Positions 60,812-64,000 of a stretch of 64,000 nucleotides of DNA are shown piece after piece; the first letter of the stretch is position 1, and every line of letters starts with the position of its first letter. The stretch covers positions 6,696,001 through 6,760,000 of the forward strand of contig NC_057924.1 in the NCBI RefSeq assembly GCF_018873765.1. The letters are read 5' to 3'. Source of the DNA: Telopea speciosissima (lineage: Eukaryota; Streptophyta; Magnoliopsida; Proteales; Proteaceae). The notes beneath the pieces are model-generated. The model was not told where the DNA came from, did no database searches, and worked only from the letters and a program-made list of their open reading frames with translations. The position numbers were made by a program, and so were the translations under genes.

Positions 60812-61579
60812 GGGAAAATTACTTAGATCCACTAGATAAGAACAGACATTACAAGATAAGTATGTTTCAAATTTGTTTTACATCCACTACTTTCTATTTT
60901 ACAAAGATTTACTTAATCCCCAAAGTTGGTTAGTACTCATGCCACAATAGAATAAAAGAAAAGAAAACTTCCAAAATTGCCCCAACCTCATTTAACTGTT
61001 TTAAAAACTGTGAAATCCGATGAAAGTGCACCTTAATTATAGGAGTAGAAATCAAAGCGGTTATTATCCCCTAAAAAAATTTAACAAAGCTATAACATCG
61101 AATCCAAAGGGAAGTACATCTTAATTGTTGGAATAGAAAACAATGGAAACACATTAAAAAAAAGAGGATGGTTCACCAACCCCTCCTAGGGTTTTAGTAT
61201 GTTCCAAAATACCCTCCCAATGCCTATTCCCACCATGCGGTGAATGGCATCTCATTCACAGTTGGTGGAAGGAAACTCGGTCAAAAACAAAAAACAAAAG
61301 TGAGAGAAACAATAAAAAAGATTAAAAAAAAAAACAGGTAGAGAAAATTGCACGCCCCTTCCCTCCTATTTTCCCCATCGTGGTTTAAAAGTTTAAAACA
61401 GATTTTTGGGGCAATTTTGGAAGTTTACTTTTATTTTTTTCTTGTGTGGCATGAGTATTAACCAACTTTGGGGATTGAGTAAATCTTTTCAAAATGGAAA
61501 GTACTGCATGTAAAACAAATTTGAAACCTACTTATCTTGTAATTTCCGTTCTTATCTAGTAGATCTAAAAAATTGCCCC
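60812..61579. mobile_element. Mutator-like MITE inside the hAT-like element
   Basis: 768 bp. Inverted ends of about 165 bp (left ACTAGATAAGAAC... through CCCCAAAGTTGGTTAGTACTC, right the same inverted) with the duplication TTTATAAAA, 9 bp, at 60803-60811 and 61580-61588. No coding capacity. Confidence 0.92.
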
Positions 61580-61742
61580 TTTATAAAATATCAAAGTTTT
61601 ATATATAATATCAAATTTTACACTTCATCCATAACCCTGATCTTTCTCTCTCTCTCTCACATAATAGTGCGCTACTTTTATTTGTTTGATTGCCTGATTC
61701 TATGAACATAGCATCCCTATTGTTTTCGTCTAGGCTTATAAC

Positions 61743-62697
61743 CATAGTTCAAAAACTCGCCGAAATCTCAGCAAGATCTTGAGCTCCTTGAGACGAGATG
61801 GCATACGAGACACAAAACATGCACAGTTTCGAATAACTCAACTAAAATTTCGAATCTCGGAGAAATCTCGAATATTTCTAGAATCTCGACCTCCTCAATA
61901 CTCAAAGTCATAATATAATACGACTTGTACTTGGGTGTCTATTTAATATGCATTGTTCACTATACTTTGTAGTTTTTACTGCAAGTCCTTAACTATTTCT
62001 TAAATAATTATTCTTAATTATGTTTTTTCATGTATTATTGCATAATTCACTTGTTTTACTTGCCAATTATGTCTCATATCATAAGTCATAACAATGTGTA
62101 GACTAGGCAATATTACATTAAGGGTTCGGCCTTTACTGCCAATCAAGGGTGCAAATCCAAAACACCAAATTGGGTGGTTTTTTTTTTTTTTTCAATTTGA
62201 AGATTTAAATATGTTTATTAAGCCTAAAACAAGTTTCCCTTAAAAGTTTCGGAGCCAACTATGGCCAATTGCCCACCAAAACTTCATTCCGAAACAAAAA
62301 AAATAAAATGCACTGTCTCGCTGAGATCTCGTCGTGATCTCAAGAATCTTGACCTGGTCGAGACGAGTTTTTGAACTGTGTTAAAAAAATTATTTATCCA
62401 CCCATGTCTCCTTTTGGATAATCCGCCGTGTTAGAGCTCCTGTATGATATACATATTGTTTCCTCCCTTTCCTGCAAGGTCAATCTTTTAGAGAAAACAG
62501 TTCCAACATGGTATCAGAGCAGGTAGGGGTCACAGTATCGAGTCTCCCTGGGAGCGGGCAGGTGTTAAAAAAATTATTTATCCACCTATGTCCCCCTTTG
62601 AATAGTCCGCCATGTTAGAGCTCTTGTATGATAAATATATTGTTTCCTCCCTTTCCTACAAGGTCGGCCTTTTAGAGGAAGCGGTTCCAACACTATA
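61743..62697. mobile_element. Second inverted-end element with 8-bp duplication
   Basis: Ends CATAGTTCAAAAACTCG and (reverse complement, interrupted) TATAG...GTTCAAAAACTCG. CTTATAAC flanks both sides (61735-61742 and 62698-62705). The right end is split by the TRIM at 62379-62692. Inner part has repeated GAGATCTCG words. Confidence 0.75.
62379..62692 (+). mobile_element. TRIM (miniature LTR element) nested in the above
   Basis: Two direct repeats of about 125-130 bp (62379-62513 and 62567-62692 approximately), each TGTTAAAAAAATTATTTATCC... to TTCCAACA. Between them is about 55 bp starting TGGTATCAGAGCAGG, a normal initiator-tRNA-Met primer-binding site. No coding part, as usual for TRIMs. 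Repeats are about 88-90% alike by eye, so it is not recent. Confidence 0.85.
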
Positions 62698-63722
62698 CTT
62701 ATAACCTAATTGGTTGGTGCTTTCTGAATCGTCCTAAACTTTTTATTTTTTGGTGCAAGTCCTCGACTTTTAGATGTATGTAAGCTATTCTTTCAATATT
62801 CTCAGACAACTCCGAGCACAAGCTCAAGCCCTAAACCATGGCTCAACCTTAGCCACTACGCCATGGATGCTCTTGCATATGGATTTCAGTTCGTCTATTT
62901 GGAGTTGAACTCTTTCTTTCTCTGCAAGGTTCTTTATTTTTTCAAGTTACAATTTTTTCTTTTGAATGATTTATAGCTTATATGTTCTGGTTTTCTGCAG
63001 GGTTTTAAAAGGCAGCTTCTTGTCTGGATCTTGATTGTTTACTATGGTTCAGACAATTTAATCTTCAATAACTTCTTGTACTGAGTCTATGGTTTCACTC
63101 ATCTTGATCTGAACCTCTGATTTTTCTGCCCTTTCAACACCGGAATATATTTTTTTCCTGTCACACTATGCTTTCTCTGCCCTCTCAAGTTTCAACACAG
63201 AGATGATATCGTACTCTCTATTTTGGGCGATATCTTAAAAAAAAATATTTCTCGTCTGCTTTGGAGTTTTTGAGATTTTTCATCTGGGTTTTGAAGGTCG
63301 TGTGCTTTGATTTATTTATTTAATGTGAGAAAATTTGTGTTATTTGATAAGAACGAAGAGTTACAGTCAAAACGCAGTATCACACATGTTGTCCCAATTC
63401 CCAAAACTGTATCAAGTGTAGAGGGGGGCCACACGCTTCAATGTAAAATAGTTAAATTATTTAATAGTAATAAAACAGATGGAAAACTGGCCACGACTTC
63501 CATTTAAAATGTTAAATGGTGTTAAAGCATATGACTTTTATCGAATAGAATATTATCCGAAATCCGATAAAATAAACAAAATCGAAATCGAATTCAAATA
63601 CAGATTTTGAATATCTGGTGGATAACGGAACGGATTCAAATACCAGAATTGACAAACGAATTCGAATGTGGATATTGCCATATTCGCTTCGAATTCGATC
63701 CGTTTACATCTCTAGAGGTTGT

Positions 63723-64000
63723 CACTATGGACACAAACAAACTTCGATGCAAAATGTATGCCCTTGAGGCTCATGCCTCGCCTTTTTCAGATGTGAATGC
63801 ATCATATCAGGCATTAGTGTCTGAAACGATACATAAAGCAAGTCAAGGGGAAAACCGAGATAAATGACAGAGAGTATACATCAAACTAGAGTCAAGTATG
63901 GAACAGAAGTACATCAAACTGGGGTCAAGTATGGAAAAAATGTGCTTGAGATTACGAGGGGACATGTGATAAGCCAATGCAAGGTGTCTAATAAAAATAA
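63723..64000. other. UBP intron remainder with 33-bp tandem pair
   Basis: No exon seen on the minus strand up to the edge. TACATCAAACT-G-GTCAAGTATGGAA occurs twice at a 33-bp step (63876 and 63909). The 86-codon plus frame at 63607-63867 starts inside the hAT-like end and is not called. Confidence 0.5.

Larger units (their letters stand above)
60513..63714. mobile_element. hAT-like element, outer shell of a nested stack
   Basis: 3202 bp in total. Ends CAAGGATGTCAATGG and (reverse complement) TAGAGATGTAAACGG fit hAT ends, and an exact 8-bp duplication GAGGTTGT flanks it (60505-60512, 63715-63722). Both subterminal zones are full of TATCCGAATCCG/GATTCGTTT words. No transposase domain recognised, so it is non-autonomous. 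Two further elements sit inside; without them it would be about 1.5 kb. Confidence 0.9.

Noticed and set aside
63607-63867. 86-codon plus-strand frame at the right edge
   Set aside because: Begins inside the hAT-like end and crosses its target duplication, so it cannot be an old gene; no similarity recognised.
1-64000. tRNA, rRNA, organelle DNA or CRISPR-like arrays
   Set aside because: Looked for on both strands. Only tRNA-like boxes within SINEs and the hairpin element were found; no cloverleaf, rRNA or regularly spaced repeat array.

Overview
The window is nuclear DNA of a flowering plant, most likely a eudicot. The genes have GT-AG introns, plastid transit peptides and plant-only families. 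Non-coding DNA is AT-rich and full of small non-autonomous transposons, Au-type SINE pieces, LINE relics and LTR relics. I cannot name the species from the sequence. No rRNA, tRNA or CRISPR locus was seen.

Gene layout, left to right: (1) a TORTIFOLIA1/SPIRAL2-type microtubule protein on the minus strand, running off the left edge (1-4239). (2) Two small intronless genes of one unnamed plant family, placed tail to tail at 12682-13176 (+) and 13173-13499 (-), whose stop codons share one CTAG. (3) LTD, the chloroplast ankyrin protein that delivers light-harvesting proteins to the SRP pathway (17543-19212, +). (4) An 18-exon LRR-ARM-patatin phospholipase A I gene (21786-32995, -), rebuilt in frame as 1315 residues. 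(5) The chloroplastic lipocalin gene (37884-41943, -), 5 exons and 329 residues. (6) A 9-exon gene for a NEPRO-like nucleolar protein (43504-50955, -), 414 residues. (7) The C-terminal half of a UBP8-like ubiquitin protease (54449-59992, -), whose N-terminal exons lie beyond the right edge. Exon borders come from open frame, splice signals and phase agreement. Family names come from recognising the proteins, not from a search.

The genes do not form one pathway. LTD, lipocalin and phospholipase A I all concern the chloroplast or its lipids, but their closeness is probably chance.

Between and inside the genes the mobile DNA is the most informative part. Several elements can be delimited to the base by target-site duplications: a solo LTR (35284-36045, AAAAT), a tRNA-type SINE in a lipocalin intron, a hAT-like element 95 bp upstream of the NEPRO start codon (51051-51891, GGATTTTG), a Mutator-like element with non-transposon-like cargo (52024-52847, GTGATTTGA), and a four-level nest upstream of the last visible UBP exon. 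That nest is a 3.2-kb hAT-like element (60513-63714, GAGGTTGT) holding a Mutator MITE (TTTATAAAA) and an 8-bp-duplication element (CTTATAAC), the latter itself entered by a TRIM. A near-perfect 96-bp-arm hairpin with a duplicated tRNA-B-box-like core (43995-44380) sits in a NEPRO intron. I found no wholly new biological system. The best candidates for new description are the CTAG-sharing paralog pair, the hairpin and the nested stack.
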